Shown here: piece after piece, positions 24,704-36,258 of the stretch
How the letters are laid out: each line of letters starts with the position of its first letter
Position numbering within the stretch: position 1 is the stretch's first letter
From: Zarea fungicola
Lineage: Eukaryota; Ascomycota; Sordariomycetes; Hypocreales; Cordycipitaceae
DNA length: 64,000 bases
Direction of reading: 5' to 3'
NCBI GenBank assembly: GCA_900169235.1
Contig: FWCC01000114.1
Location: 1-64,000 of the forward strand
Made by a program: the position numbers and the translations under genes
The notes under the pieces: generated by a model
Database searches by the model: none
The model's input: the letters and a program-made list of their open reading frames with translations, nothing else
What the model was told of the DNA's origin: nothing

Positions 24704-25963
24704 ATGGCCGCCGCGAAAGATGTCCTCCCTCCACGCTCACACGCTCTTGACAATCTGCGTTGTTTCCTGACCAGCCTTGTCGTGATTCATCATACTGGGG
24801 CGGCCTATGGTGGCGCTGGAATGGGAGGCCTATTCAAGAGCGGCCTGTTCGCTCCCGAATTTGTCTCACTCCCTCTTTGGCAATTTGATGCCTTTGTCCA
24901 AACCTTCTTCATGGGTCTCTTCTTTTGGATATCCGGCCGCGTTTCGGCACAGTCCCTGTACCGGCTCGATGGGCGGGGGCAGAGCCGCGGGCGATTCGTG
25001 GTGAAAAGAGCAAAGAGGCTTCTCCTGCCCGCGATTGCTTATACCATTGCACTTAATCCGCTTATTCATTTGCTCAGTTTGCCAGAGTGGGATATTGTGG
25101 CCGTTAAACAGCGTCTTGCTGAGTACTTTGGCTCGGTGAAGGGGATTAAAGGACCTGTCTGGTATACGGCTACATTATTTGTATTTGAGGCTCTTGCAGC
25201 AACAATTCGACTAGAGGAACCCGGCAAGTACAAGCGCGATGAGTTCAAGCGCCGTTACAAGTTCTTGGCCCAGTGGGGATGGATCGCTATCGCAGTGGCG
25301 AGCTTCATAATCCGCCTGTGGTATCCGGTCGGGAAGACGCTTTGGCCGTTAAATATCCAACTTGCATATGCCCCACAGTATGTATTTGCTTACAGTATGG
25401 GTCATTTGTCCTTCAAATACGGCCCGCCAACGTTTCGCGGCCTGTTCTCATCTGGCCATATCGATTCGTCAAGCAAGCCTCCCCTCCTGTACGTTTCCAT
25501 CATCTCCATATCTGTCTTTCATCTCGCCATGATGCCCAAGCTTCTTTTTGGGACAGATCAATGGAGGAAGGAGATTATGCGGGACATCTCTGGCGGGTGG
25601 AATATGTCAGCGCTAGTATACGCAGCTTGGAATGAGTTCTCTTTTGTTCTCGTTGGGCCAGTGTTGATGGAGTACTTCTACAAGTGGCATAATGAGCCGG
25701 CTACCTCGTGGATCTGGCAGCCTCGGTACTCCTACGCGGCTTTCTTACTCCATTACGCAGTCAGTATCCCGGTCGAGCAGATGGTCGACTTGCTACTCTT
25801 ATCAAGCACGGGAGAGATGCCTCCTTGGTACCAAGGTTCAATCTTCAAAGCTCTCGGCCCTGTTGCGCTGACAATGACTGTTGGCGCCACGAACGCGGCG
25901 GCATCTTTCGTACTGGGGCGGTTTATAGTGAATTCTGTTCCTGGAGCAGCTAGTATCCTCTAG
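24704..25963 (+). CDS. Acyltransferase 3 family membrane protein
   Basis: A single exon of 419 residues. The N-terminus reads SHALDNLRCFLTSLVVIHHT, the conserved opening of the acyltransferase_3 family (PF01757), in which a His in the first helix takes part in acyl transfer. About ten hydrophobic segments follow, including FVQTFFMGLFFWISG, then a basic RAKRLLLPAIAY loop typical of the family. These integral membrane enzymes O-acylate sugars, lipids or small molecules; the substrate here is unknown. The length is normal and no defect is seen. No biosynthetic core enzyme lies next to it. Confidence 0.88.
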   Translation: MAAAKDVLPPRSHALDNLRCFLTSLVVIHHTGAAYGGAGMGGLFKSGLFAPEFVSLPLWQFDAFVQTFFMGLFFWISGRVSAQSLYRLDGRGQSRGRFVVKRAKRLLLPAIAYTIALNPLIHLLSLPEWDIVAVKQRLAEYFGSVKGIKGPVWYTATLFVFEALAATIRLEEPGKYKRDEFKRRYKFLAQWGWIAIAVASFIIRLWYPVGKTLWPLNIQLAYAPQYVFAYSMGHLSFKYGPPTFRGLFSSGHIDSSSKPPLLYVSIISISVFHLAMMPKLLFGTDQWRKEIMRDISGGWNMSALVYAAWNEFSFVLVGPVLMEYFYKWHNEPATSWIWQPRYSYAAFLLHYAVSIPVEQMVDLLLLSSTGEMPPWYQGSIFKALGPVALTMTVGATNAAASFVLGRFIVNSVPGAASIL

Positions 25964-27098
25964 TCTCTCAACTCTGTGTCCTGATAGCCCGCGAAACATT
26001 CTGGAAGTTTGCTGCGCCAAAGAAAAGTATTGATGGAATGAAAAATGTACAAAATAAGGCGGATATTTGTGTTAATAATAAGTTTAGTGCTCCGTACTAA
26101 ACAGGTATATCGATCCGCCCGTTTGAGTGGCATTGTCCGAGTTCCACCCTTACATGATGCTTGGTCAGATGTGGCGTCGAAATTCGGGTGTATCTAACAT
26201 TAAATTATGGAGAAGCGGATAGCGAACCTTGTCCCGGATAGAGCACCTCAGTCATCGCATAGGATACCGCCGGGTAAGCCAAACTTCTGCTGAGAAGTTG
26301 CTACTTGGGAGCTGTTCTACGTGTACCATTGCATGACAACCCTGCCGAGCAGGCCTGCACTGAGCTAGGAGTCAGTTCTATCTTTATTGATATATCAGAA
26401 TCAATTTTTACTGAATTACCAAAATTAGCCCAGGCAGTAGAGAGCAGACCAAGCTACATATCAAAATCGCAGGTGGGAGACCGACGACCAGTCCACGCGG
26501 CCCAATGATGCTTACATTCGCTAGCTACAAACCGACAAGCCTCATAGTTTAATTGTGACTGTATCCACTTCATAGTACCAATCAACGAAAAAAGCAGTTT
26601 TTTGTAAAGAATTGCGTCATCACAGCGACAGAAGTGCAAGAAAATACAAGTCCCTGCGGAGCAATTGACACACCGAGTTGAGTGGTTCGTCAATTCACCC
26701 CAGTCATTGTCCCACGATCAAAAGAACTAGATGATCCTAGTGGCACCAAGCAAGTGGCCCAGATGGTCTGACAGGTTCCAGGCCATCGGGTTTAAGTGCA
26801 TCCGGGGTAAACCCATCTCCGGAGTTCCATACCAGAATAAGCCAACGCAATAAATGTAAAACGAACAGAGTGTTATTACAAATTTCAGTGCAGTAAATTA
26901 CAAGCTGCGGGATAGCGAGATGAAATCTACTAATGCAGGAACAGAAAACTGCTCAAGTGCTGATTACGTCTCCTTATCTGTAAATCAAGATATATAATCC
27001 TTGGTGTCCCAGCATCAAAACTTAAGCTTGAACGATATGTAGTCTGCATCTCACCGTGTTTCTCGTATTACTAAAGCCTCTCATACTCTTTCGCTGCC
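25964..27098. other. Intergenic, no gene recognised
   Basis: About 1.1 kb with mixed AT-rich sequence and no frame of protein character on either strand. The last 110 bases hold a TATA-like element before the next gene. Confidence 0.45.
26991..26997 (+). promoter_or_regulatory. TATA-like element
   Basis: TATATAA lies 102 bases upstream of the start codon at 27099, a plausible distance for a core promoter with a short 5' UTR. It is assigned on sequence and position only. Confidence 0.4.
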
Positions 27099-28179
27099 AT
27101 GCTGCCTTCCCTATTGGTTCTCGGCTTGCCAGCCGTGGTATCTGCTGTTCCTGCAGTGGTCACGTCTTTCGACCCTGCAGCTCCCTCAGGAGATATTACA
27201 ATTGTTAGCCCTGCATTTTATCCGGAGAATGCAGACACTGATGTTAAAAGAGGTGTCACTTACTTCAGGTATATTTTACTCTGACTTGCAAAGCGCTCAT
27301 CAGCTGACTTGGTAAAGTGATGTGTTCAATGGCACTTTCTCGACCTATGACCCTCGCACCAACAAAGTCATCCGAGTAACGCCTATTCCAGGTATTATTG
27401 GCAACCTCGAATTTCACACTAGCGGAATTCAGGTTGACTCAAAGCGGGACCTGCTATACATTATCGCTGGCCCTGGAGCCGTCTGGGAAACGTCTGGCAA
27501 AGATGTTTCCGGAGACAGCTTCCTGATTCAATATGACCTGGCTGCGCAAAAGTTTAATAATTTCAGTAATTTGACTTCTGTTGCCAATGGACTCTACGGT
27601 GCCCATCAGGACATTGCTCAAGACTGCTATGGGAACTCCTTTGTGGTTGGGTCCTACCCCAGCAGCATTCTCAAGGTCAGCAAGGATGGCAAAACCATCA
27701 CACCGTGGTATGTGGAAAGTGGCACAGCCACTACCGTTCATGGCTACAGTGGAATAGTTTCGTCTGCCAATGGGAGATTCATCATTGTCTCGGACAGCGA
27801 AAAGGGTCAGCTCTTGCGCTTTGATACTGCGGCCCCCAAAGGCATTCCCATCCATATCCCTCTACAAGCCGGTGCAGAGCCAATTGGAAAATCACTGGAC
27901 GGCGGGTACCTGCCTGCGCTATTCCATGACACTGTTTTCCTTGCCACAGATAATGTTTTGGGGACAGTTGTAATCCAGTCCAAGGATGGATGGAAATCTG
28001 CGCAAAAGGTTGGCGTCATTCCAAACACGCTGGCATCCGCACAAGGCACACCTACGGCTACAGTGGAAATCCAGGGCCGAATTTACGTTGTTACGGATTT
28101 TTTTGGGGACGCTACACGAAACCGCACAGATTTCCCTTTGATTGACATCACTGACGAGATCAAGAGTCTTTTGCATTGA
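27099..28179 (+). CDS. Secreted beta-propeller-like protein
   Basis: Two exons, 27099-27268 and 27318-28179, with a 49-bp GTATAT...AAAG intron, give 343 residues. The N-terminus MLPSLLVLGLPAVVSAVPAV is a clear signal peptide. The mature part has repeated strand-turn units such as GIQVDSKRDLLYIIAG, SSILKVSKDGKTITPW and GRFIIVSDSEKGQLLRFD. These are like six-bladed propellers of the SMP-30/gluconolactonase superfamily and like fungal TRI14-type proteins. TRI14 relatives are common outside trichothecene clusters, and no other such cluster gene is nearby, so no toxin role is implied. Potential N-glycosylation sites (NGT, NFS, NLT) fit secretion. The function is unknown. Confidence 0.82.
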
Positions 28180-28359
28180 GGGTAAAATAAGGGAAGGGTT
28201 TGAAACAGAATTAGCTAAGATAGAATCCAAGCTTCTATAAATACTACAAGGCTGATTTATTAAATTTTCTATGACAACGGCTTGATTTCTATATCTTAGC
28301 ATATTTCCACGACATCGCAGGAGTCTACTCGGTATACATCAACGCAGAGACTAGCTGCC
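28180..28359. other. Short convergent 3' region
   Basis: About 180 bases, AT-rich, between the ends of the propeller-like gene (plus) and the kinase-like gene (minus). Nothing else is seen. Confidence 0.4.
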
Positions 28360-29412
28360 TTACACGGCAGCTTTCCCAACGTTTGCGTCTGTTTCAGCAA
28401 TTCTCTCCACGTCTATATCGGGAAATTTCTCTTGCAGTAGATTTTGACAGAAATTCTTCATTTTACTCATGTACCCAGCATCAGCCATGGTCTCAGTTGC
28501 TGCAAACTTGGCACCGTCGAGGAGAGCGACCTCGGTAGCAAGATCAGCCAAGGTTGCAAAATCACTCCTCCAACAACGAAGCGTCAACACATCTAACCGG
28601 GAGCTAGATAGCTCTGGAAACACCATGTTCCTCAAGAGCCTTACAGATTGTGAGCCTTTGTCCTCATAGAGCTCAAAGCCATGTGTCATGTTATAAAGGA
28701 TAGATCCAAAGGCAAACTGCTCACTCCGTGGCCCATATAACCCATAGGTCCCTTCCAATTTTCCAGCTTCCATTCCTAGGAATCGTGTCCACGGTGGTGC
28801 TAGACCTGGGTTCTGAGTGCCAATCTTAGCGCTGCTATCAAAATCGGACAACTTTAAATGATCGCCCTTGTCAAGAAGGAGATTTGCTGGGCGAAGATCT
28901 CCCTGGACCAGTCCAAGGGACTCCAGCCAAGCGATGGCTCCTGCCAGCTCTGCAGCCCACTGCTCGATTTTCAGTATTGGCTCTAAACGCAAGACTTGAA
29001 GACATATCTGCTTCTTAAAATCTCGGATCTGGTTACTGAACAAACGAGCCTCTAGGCTGCCAGCCATCAGTGGCATAAAATGTACACCAGGTAGCCTGAG
29101 AAAGCTCTGCATAAAATATGGAGGAGGATTACTTTGCTCAATGAGGTCGTACGTGTTGTTTTTGTGGCGGAATTCATCAAGGCGGCCTCGCACAACGTAT
29201 TTAATAGCGATGCCAGGAGCTGCTTCATAGACATAGCTAGTCGCACCCATAGAGACAAAATTGCATTTGTCCATCGACCGGGGAAGATTGTCAAACAACA
29301 TATCTTGATTGCAGCAATCAAAGCGCAATGAATTTAACTTGGCAAGTTGTTGGGGATTGTGGAGAGTGGAAGTACGGAGCAAGCACGATCGAAACGTGCG
29401 CAGCCATTTCAA
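28360..29412 (-). CDS. Small protein kinase-like protein
   Basis: A single exon of 350 residues. The kinase fold elements are recognisable. A Gly-poor loop SMGATSYVYEAAPG is followed by Lys71 in IAIKYV. The catalytic loop is QGDLRPANLLL, with Asp172 and Asn177 in place but Gln-Gly instead of His-Arg. The metal-binding motif is DFD (190-192) instead of DFG. An APE-like segment and the F-helix region (GPRSEQFAFGSILYNM) follow. Lys, both Asp and Asn are retained, so weak activity is possible, but it could also be a pseudokinase. This shape is common among fungus-specific kinase-like proteins. The gene is divergent from the NACHT-WD40 gene, 640 bp away. A shorter start at the Met in MDKCNFVSMG is possible. 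Confidence 0.82.
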   Translation of the reverse strand: MKWLRTFRSCLLRTSTLHNPQQLAKLNSLRFDCCNQDMLFDNLPRSMDKCNFVSMGATSYVYEAAPGIAIKYVVRGRLDEFRHKNNTYDLIEQSNPPPYFMQSFLRLPGVHFMPLMAGSLEARLFSNQIRDFKKQICLQVLRLEPILKIEQWAAELAGAIAWLESLGLVQGDLRPANLLLDKGDHLKLSDFDSSAKIGTQNPGLAPPWTRFLGMEAGKLEGTYGLYGPRSEQFAFGSILYNMTHGFELYEDKGSQSVRLLRNMVFPELSSSRLDVLTLRCWRSDFATLADLATEVALLDGAKFAATETMADAGYMSKMKNFCQNLLQEKFPDIDVERIAETDANVGKAAV

Positions 29413-30049
29413 GTTGATATTCCAGCCACTTTATTTTCGGAGCACACCTGACTTATGAACCCGGGCTCCTCGCAACATCTCGCTGACACTGACCTTGTTA
29501 CACAATTGATTTGGCCATTGCTCAAAACCCCCAACAGACTGATCTTGCGAGAAGTGGACAACAGTGCTCTAAAGCTCGACTTACACTAGAGGGCACTGCC
29601 ATTTTGGCGGGGAAAGCTTGGTGGGAGTGAGCAAGTGGAAAGTGCTGGCAGATCCGGGGTAGACATGTAAAGAATCTCGAGATGCATCTTGAAAAGACAG
29701 AAAAACGATGGGGCATGCGAATAATACAAGGCTAAGGAATTTGGAACATCTCCGCGCGTCACGTACGTGTATTCACATGAACACCCAATCTCAGCAGGGT
29801 TCAATGGCATACATTGCCTCTAATGCACAGCGCAGCCACAAATCCTGCAGCAGCCTGCCTTGCCATCTACCTCACGCTGGCGACTGGGGCTGACATGCAT
29901 CAATACAGAAGTCAAAATAACAGAGCGGGGTAGATCCCAGCCGCTTCACGTCTCTGCAGACTATCATTCAACATCCTTCGGGCCATCCTAGAGCTAGCTC
30001 ATCACCGATAGCCAAGATATGCCATCATCGGCTTCAGAAGCTCGGCATA
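29413..30049. other. Divergent promoter between kinase-like and NACHT-WD40 genes
   Basis: About 640 bases shared by two divergently transcribed genes. No convincing gene is present; two minus-strand frames at 29522-29810 lack protein character. Confidence 0.45.
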
Positions 30050-33000
30050 ATGGGCAAGCTTAACAAATTTTTCAAGAAAATTTCCAAGAGTAAGGATGGA
30101 TTGACTGTTGCGCAAGCTGCAGAAACAACTGCAACCTCGGGCGAAACAGACAGAGCGGCAGGCGAGTCAACTGCGCATGTGCAGCAGTGCGGCGAGGCAA
30201 GTGTGTCTATTGGGACACCAAATCTGTCGAGCGACGCTGAGGTCGCTTTTTCAACACCACAAGCCGATACACAGGAGCCGGAACCGGACGAGCCATCCTC
30301 ATGGCACAGAGCGTATAATGAATTACGGGAGGAGGACGAAGATCTGGTGAAAAATTATGAAAAATTGTTGAAGATCCAATCTGGACTCGGTAAGTGATGG
30401 GCAGGCAGGCGAGAGATTTACGTTAGGTATGTACTAAATAGTATGGCCAGACGGCAGCTCCGACATGGTCGAGAATGGCGACTCTAGAGAGCAGTGTGAA
30501 CAAATGATTGCTCTGGCGGAGAGCATGGCTGCTCAAAAAGAGGGCAAACAGACCAAGTACACCATCTTTGGTCATAAATTTGTGCTTCAGAATCAAGTCA
30601 AGGATGCCGCCAATCTTATTCTCCAGGTCAAAGGCTTTGTCGGTGAAGCCACCAAGTCATCGCCAGAAGCATCCTTGGCATGGGCTGGCGTCTCTCTATT
30701 TATCCCTCTCCTCACCAACCACTCCGTCGCCACAGAGGCCAACAAGACAGGCTTCACATACGTCAACTCCCGCGTGCGCTTTTATCAAGAGCTTGAACAC
30801 CTGCTCCTGCAAGGCGACTACAGCTCCCACCCTGGGCTCAAACGAAGCATGCAAGACGCGTTGGTGCAGTTGTTTAAGCATGTTCTTGGTTTTCAACTGG
30901 AGAGCGTGGGGCGATTTACAGCCTCGCGCTTCGCTACGGTGAAGGATGATGTGGTTCACAAGAGCAAGTGGACGGACAAGTTCGCCGAAATTAAACTCGA
31001 GGAGCAGCAGATTGAACACACTCTGCTGGGAGTCAGCAGCCTCGCGAGTAGGAATAATTTGGACAGCATCCGGAAAGACGCCAATCGACAGGTCGAGATA
31101 CTAGACGATCTCCTAGGTGTCGCGACACAGCAGCTTGCCGTAGCTGAAGAGAGCCTTGAAGTCGACAAAAGAATTCTCGAAATGAGTAAAGAGAAATTTA
31201 ATGTCGCGAAACAAATGGATCATTCCCTCAAGATTATCAGGTGAGACCTGTGCCATGGTTTGTTCTTGCGCAGTCTAACATTCCGCAGCCAAAACTTGAC
31301 GATTGAACCTCTCATCGTCTATGCAGCGCGGTACGACAGTCGCCTAGTCGATCAGCAAAACAAATGTTTTCCCAAGACAAGGACAGAAATCTTGAGTCGC
31401 ATTAAGAGTTGGGCAGATGATGCTTCTCAAAAGCCCGTCTTTTGGCTTACAGGTCCTGCCGGAACTGGCAAATCTACCATTGCACAGTCTTTGCTTGAGG
31501 GCTTTGATCGGCAAAACAGATTGGCTGCGTCCTACTATTTCAAGAGAGGCGAAGATGACCAGAACGGTGCAATGAAATTTTTTCCCACTATTGCGAGTCA
31601 GCTGCGTGAAAAAGTCCCATTCTTCGCATCGCATCTCAACGAAGCTTGCCGCGATGTTACAACGGAGACTTTGCGGACGATGTCACTAGACAAACAATTT
31701 GACACTCTCATTTCAGGGCCTTTGAGAAATTCTGCAGATAACAGTTCAAATTATCAACTGGCGCGCGTCATTTTAATTGACGCACTCGATGAATGCGAGG
31801 ACAGGGACAAAGTCCACGCGCTTCTTGAGTCCCTTGGCACCCTGCCCGAAGTGTCTGCTTTTCCTCTACGCATCATCTGCACAAGCCGCAACACTCAGAG
31901 ACTGGAGTCTGTGTTCTCGAAAATCGGCAAACATGACACACTGATACTTCACACATTTAATCCTCACAAAGCTGGGAGAGATATCAGGATTTACCTGAAA
32001 AACACCCTCGCGCAAATATATCAAGATTGGACGGACAAACAGGAGGAAGAAAGTTGGCCCAGTGATGACGACCTGGCAAGACTAGTGGAGTTGGCCACAG
32101 ATCCTGATCCGTTGTTCATCTATGCATCTACTCTTTGTCTATTTGTGAGCGAGAATCGCAGAGGCCGTAACCCCGTGGGGCAACTCAGAAAATGGTTAAA
32201 TGAGCCCAGTCATGGGCTGTTGCAAATGGATCGACTTTATCGGCCGGTTTTGGAAGAGGCATTTACCATGGGTGCTGAACCTTACTTGCCAGGGGAATAC
32301 GAAGAAGAGTGTTCTACTGGCCGTCAAGTTCTCGCTTCCATTGTTCTTCTCGCTACTCCACTATCGGCGTCTGCATTAGCATCCCTTCTTGGTATGGAAG
32401 AAAGGGTCGTGACAGGATGGCTGCGCAATCTCCAGGCTGTTTTGGATGTTCCCCAGAGTCCCAAGTCCAGGGTACGGATATTACACCAATCATTCAGTGA
32501 TTGGCTGCTTAGAGACTTGGCGGGAGCTCCTGGAGAGAAAGAGGACAAGTTTCACATTGATTATGGCAAGGGAAACGCTGAACTCGCTCTGAGATGCATC
32601 AAACGCATGAGCGCCGACATTATCGGGCTCAAGAAAGACATTTGCCACCTAAAGGAGCCGGGAAAGCTGGCGGGAGAGGTAGAGAAAACTATCAGAAGGA
32701 GCATACCAAGAGATCTCAGATATGCATGTGTCAACTGGGTCTATCATCTGGTACGAGGTGGCAAGTACCTCATAGACGCGGTGAAAGTAGACACGTTCAT
32801 TCGTAAGTACTTTCTTTTCTGGTTGGAAGCGCTCTCCATCCTCAGACGCATACCAGAAGGGGTTACGGCAGTTAGCGAGCTACTGGAAATCTACGAGGTA
32901 TGCCAACCCATTTGCGATACATAACCTGAGAGCTTTGCATCTCCATTGAACGGAGTTAATTGGAATCATAGTCTGAAAAACCAGAGGAGAAGCAGCTAAT

Positions 33001-34891
33001 AGAGCTTCTCTACGACGCGCGACGCTTCATCCTCACACACAACGTTGTCATCGAGATGGCCCCTTTACAAGTATATATTTCAGCATTGATCTTCAGTCCA
33101 AGCGAAAGCCTTATAAAACAACTATTCCAAGCACATGAAGAGCAATGCGATGGGAAATTGGTCCTGCCTGTTAAAAAGTACTGGGATAAGTGCTTAATGA
33201 CACTTGAGGGCCATAGACGCTATGTGAATTCGGTGGTATTCTCGCATGATTCAAGGCTGATCGCTTCGGCCTCAGACGACGGTACAATTCGCATCTGGAA
33301 TATCCTAGAAGCCCAGTGCGCGGAAGTTCTGGATGGCAGAATTAAACAAAACTCGGTCGCATTTTCTCATAATTCGTCCACCATAGCAGCGGCGGGAAAT
33401 GACGGAAAGATTCGTTGTTGGGATGTCGCAACTGGCCAGAGAAAATGGACTTTGACGGGTCATACCGCGGCCGCGGTCTCAATTTCTTTTTCTCACGATT
33501 CTGCGCTTTTAGCATCTGCCTCGAGTGACAAAACGATACGAATTTGGGATGCTGATGGAAATCAACAAGGGATTATTCAACTTGACAGTGAACTCACTTT
33601 TGTGGTTTTCTCTCATAATTCCTCCCTGTTGGCAGGCAGCTCTCTCAATAATACTGTCAAGATATTTAGTACAGATACGTGGGAAGCTGGGATAGAGTTG
33701 ATTGGGCACAATCGCACTGTGAATTCAGTCGCCTTTTCCCATGACTCGAAGCTCTTGGTTTCTGCATCAGAAGATGGTACGGCTAGAATCTGGGATCTGC
33801 ATGCAGGCGGAAGTCAAGTCCTGCAGCACGGTAGCAGAGTCCAAACGGCAGCGTTTTCTCATGATTCCACATTTGTTGCCTGCGGTGGATGGCGTTCAGT
33901 GTTTATCTGGGATATCAATTCGAAAGAATGTGTTTATAAGCTTGAAAAACATACCTTGTCGGTGAACTCGGTGGCATTTTCCCGCGACGACGTGCTGTTG
34001 GCCTCGGCATCTTCCGATTGGACCATATGCGTCTGGGATCTAAAGAAGGGCCGGCCTGGTAGACAGTTTACTCAACTTCACTACGGTCTTGTTGGAGGCG
34101 TGGCGATCTCCATAGACGGCGCACTGGCGGCTTCTAGTTGGCGAGGTCCGTCTGTGGCAATATGGGACCCCAGGACGGGTTTGTGTAGTCAAATCATTAA
34201 AGACGATGACTATCGATTGCAACGTATAGCCCTTTCAAAAGACGGGAGGCTTTTGGCCACGGACTGCATCAGTATTCGCATGGTTCAGCATGAGGCACCC
34301 GGTAAGTACCAGGTTTCAGCTTTCGCGTGGGACTGTCACTAACAATGTTGCAAATTGAAAGTGTATTTCGCCGAGCATGATGCAATAGCTATCTGGAAAG
34401 TAGAGACTGCGGAACGGAAACTTCTGCTAAAGGGTCACGATGAGGAGATTAAAACAATGTGCTTTTCGGACGATTCTGCGCTTCTCGCGTCAGTTTCTGA
34501 AGACGCAATTGCCAAAATTTGGAACCTGGACAGTGGCACGTGCTTATACACTATTCCCGATGTTGACAACTGTACGACCATCTCATCCTTCGAAGCGGGG
34601 AATATGTTTCTTCATACCAACTGCGGTACTTTGGCGCTTCGAAAGGATGCTGCCGCTTGGTCCTTGGTGGCCCAGTCGCAGGGTATGCACAAGCCATCTG
34701 CCCAAGTATACAGCGTTCGGGATCGACGTTGGGTCCATTTCAACGATGAAAGGGTCATGCGACTTCCTGTAGAATTTGAAGCCGTATGTTGGGCAGCATC
34801 GGACACTATGCTTGTCGTCGGATGCTATTCAGGAACAGTTGTGTTTCTTCAACTTCCTCGTGGAGGAGTTCGGCCATTGGGAGAACACTGA
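30050..34891 (+). CDS. NACHT-WD40 (NWD-type) STAND protein
   Basis: Five exons (30050-30389, 30451-31240, 31289-32897, 32972-34301, 34362-34891) give 1532 residues with an uninterrupted frame. The N-terminus MGKLNKFFKKISKSK has Gly at position 2 followed by basic residues, so it may be lipidated and membrane-directed (inference). The NACHT N-terminal helical domain follows, with SLAWAGVSLFIPLLTNHSV. The NACHT NTPase has Walker A GPAGTGKST (432-440) and Walker B VILIDALDECED. The C-terminal third is a WD40 array, about 10 diverged repeats with cores such as FSHDSALLASASSDKTIRIW. Fungal NWD proteins act in heterokaryon incompatibility and related non-self responses; the WD40 array is the sensor. 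The repeats here are diverged from each other, unlike the near-identical repeats of fast-evolving HET-E-type genes. Confidence 0.95.
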
Positions 34892-35133
34892 CGTCTCTCC
34901 CCATTTTCGTATCGTTTCATTGTTTAACAGTGCTCAAATCCCCGCCACAAATGCAGTATGAATAAATAATACAATATTTCTCTCAGTGATAAAAGAGTTG
35001 TAAAAATTCCACTGTCCACATATATACACTATAGACATGGCCGCTCGCTCGATGCTTTAAATATCCTTGTCCTTTTAAGACCATAAATCCAAATACATGA
35101 TTTATTAAAATCAATCATCCTCATTATTTATTT
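34892..35133. other. Convergent 3' intergenic region
   Basis: About 240 bases, AT-rich, with 3' signals of both flanking genes (TAAATAATACAATAT near 34964). Nothing else is seen. Confidence 0.4.
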
Positions 35134-36258
35134 TCATTCTCGTGACGACTCGTCGCTCGGCTGCTGCCTTTGACACGGCCTCCATCCCTTCTCCGCCGCT
35201 TCCACCGCCTTGGCCTCTTCCTGCGTTTCCGTGCGCTGTCGCTCGAGCGCAGCCTGCGCCAAAACCTCGCGACGACTCAGCCCAGCCGTAATCCCACCCC
35301 CGGCCACCGGCGCGCCGCGACCGCCGAGCACAAACTCGCCGCCCGTCCAGCCGCCGCCGTCCTCTTCATCCTCATACTCCTCCTGTCCGGCAATGACATA
35401 CCGCGACGTGGCGCCCGAAATAGTCTGCCCACCGGACTTCCAGTCCGCGGCATCCACCTCGCGCTCAATCGTATGACACAGATCCCAAAAATGGCGATCG
35501 TGCTCGCTGTGCACATTATGCGCCAGCTCGTGACATAGCGTCTTGCGAATGGTCTTGTAGTCCCTGTACCCGTCATACGCATCCGTCCTCAGCCTCAGCT
35601 CAATCACCTCTCCCTTATTCCGATTCAGACCCAAAGTCCGGGACGTGCCCTCGTGGGTGGAGGTGGTGTGCTGCAAGGGTTCCATCTCGGTGAGGAGGGC
35701 GACGGTGTACTTGCGCTTCTTCATGGTGGCCTTGATGCCCGGGTCGGCCTTGAGGCGCATGAGCAGGGCCATGCTGCGCTCCGGCCGCGGTAGGTTCTGC
35801 AAGGGTTTCACCTGGAGAAAGGTGTACTTGGCGTCGTCTGGGCTGGCGACGCCCCCTGCCGGTCGTCTTCGCGACGAGCGGGAGGACTTGCTACTACTAT
35901 GCTGGGCGAGTCGTGCCTTGGCGCGCTGGGCAATCTTCTCGCACATGCTCTGGACGGCTTGGACTTCCGAGGAGCCCGAGCCCATGAGCATGAGCGTCTT
36001 GCCCTGCAGCTCAGCGAGGAGCTGGTCGGAGTTCTTCAAGGGCATCTTGAGCAGGGGACCCTTGGGGACGAGAATCTTTTGGTTGGCGGCGGGAATGTCG
36101 AGAATCTCCTCAATCTCCTCAAAGAGGTGGGGGACGGTGGCGTCTGGGGGAAAGGAGAGGTCGCATGTCTTTTGGCGGTGGCTAATGGTGATGGTGATCC
36201 AGTCGGCCTCGGACTCTGAGCCGTCGGGGCTGTGGGAGCGCTTTTGTTGGTCGGCCAT
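35134..36258 (-). CDS. UBL-WLM domain metalloprotease (Wss1-related)
   Basis: A single exon of 374 residues. A ubiquitin-like domain occupies residues 20-95 (WITITISHRQKTCDLSFPPD). A WLM domain follows at about 145-290 with the zinc motif HELAHNVHSEHD (His243, Glu244, His247, His253). The C-terminus is Gly- and Glu-rich (EEYEDEEDGGGWTGGEFVLGG). UBL-WLM fusions are relatives of yeast Wss1, which degrades DNA-protein crosslinks with SUMO and Cdc48; the exact job of the fusion form is less certain. The start at 36258 (MADQQKRSHS) was preferred over an in-frame ATG at 36333, because the added 25 residues are low in character and precede the domain. Confidence 0.92.
   Translation of the reverse strand: MADQQKRSHSPDGSESEADWITITISHRQKTCDLSFPPDATVPHLFEEIEEILDIPAANQKILVPKGPLLKMPLKNSDQLLAELQGKTLMLMGSGSSEVQAVQSMCEKIAQRAKARLAQHSSSKSSRSSRRRPAGGVASPDDAKYTFLQVKPLQNLPRPERSMALLMRLKADPGIKATMKKRKYTVALLTEMEPLQHTTSTHEGTSRTLGLNRNKGEVIELRLRTDAYDGYRDYKTIRKTLCHELAHNVHSEHDRHFWDLCHTIEREVDAADWKSGGQTISGATSRYVIAGQEEYEDEEDGGGWTGGEFVLGGRGAPVAGGGITAGLSRREVLAQAALERQRTETQEEAKAVEAAEKGWRPCQRQQPSDESSRE

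Noticed and set aside
27099..28179. Assignment of the propeller-like gene to a trichothecene cluster
   Set aside because: Resemblance to TRI14 alone is not enough; no terpene synthase or other cluster gene is in the window.
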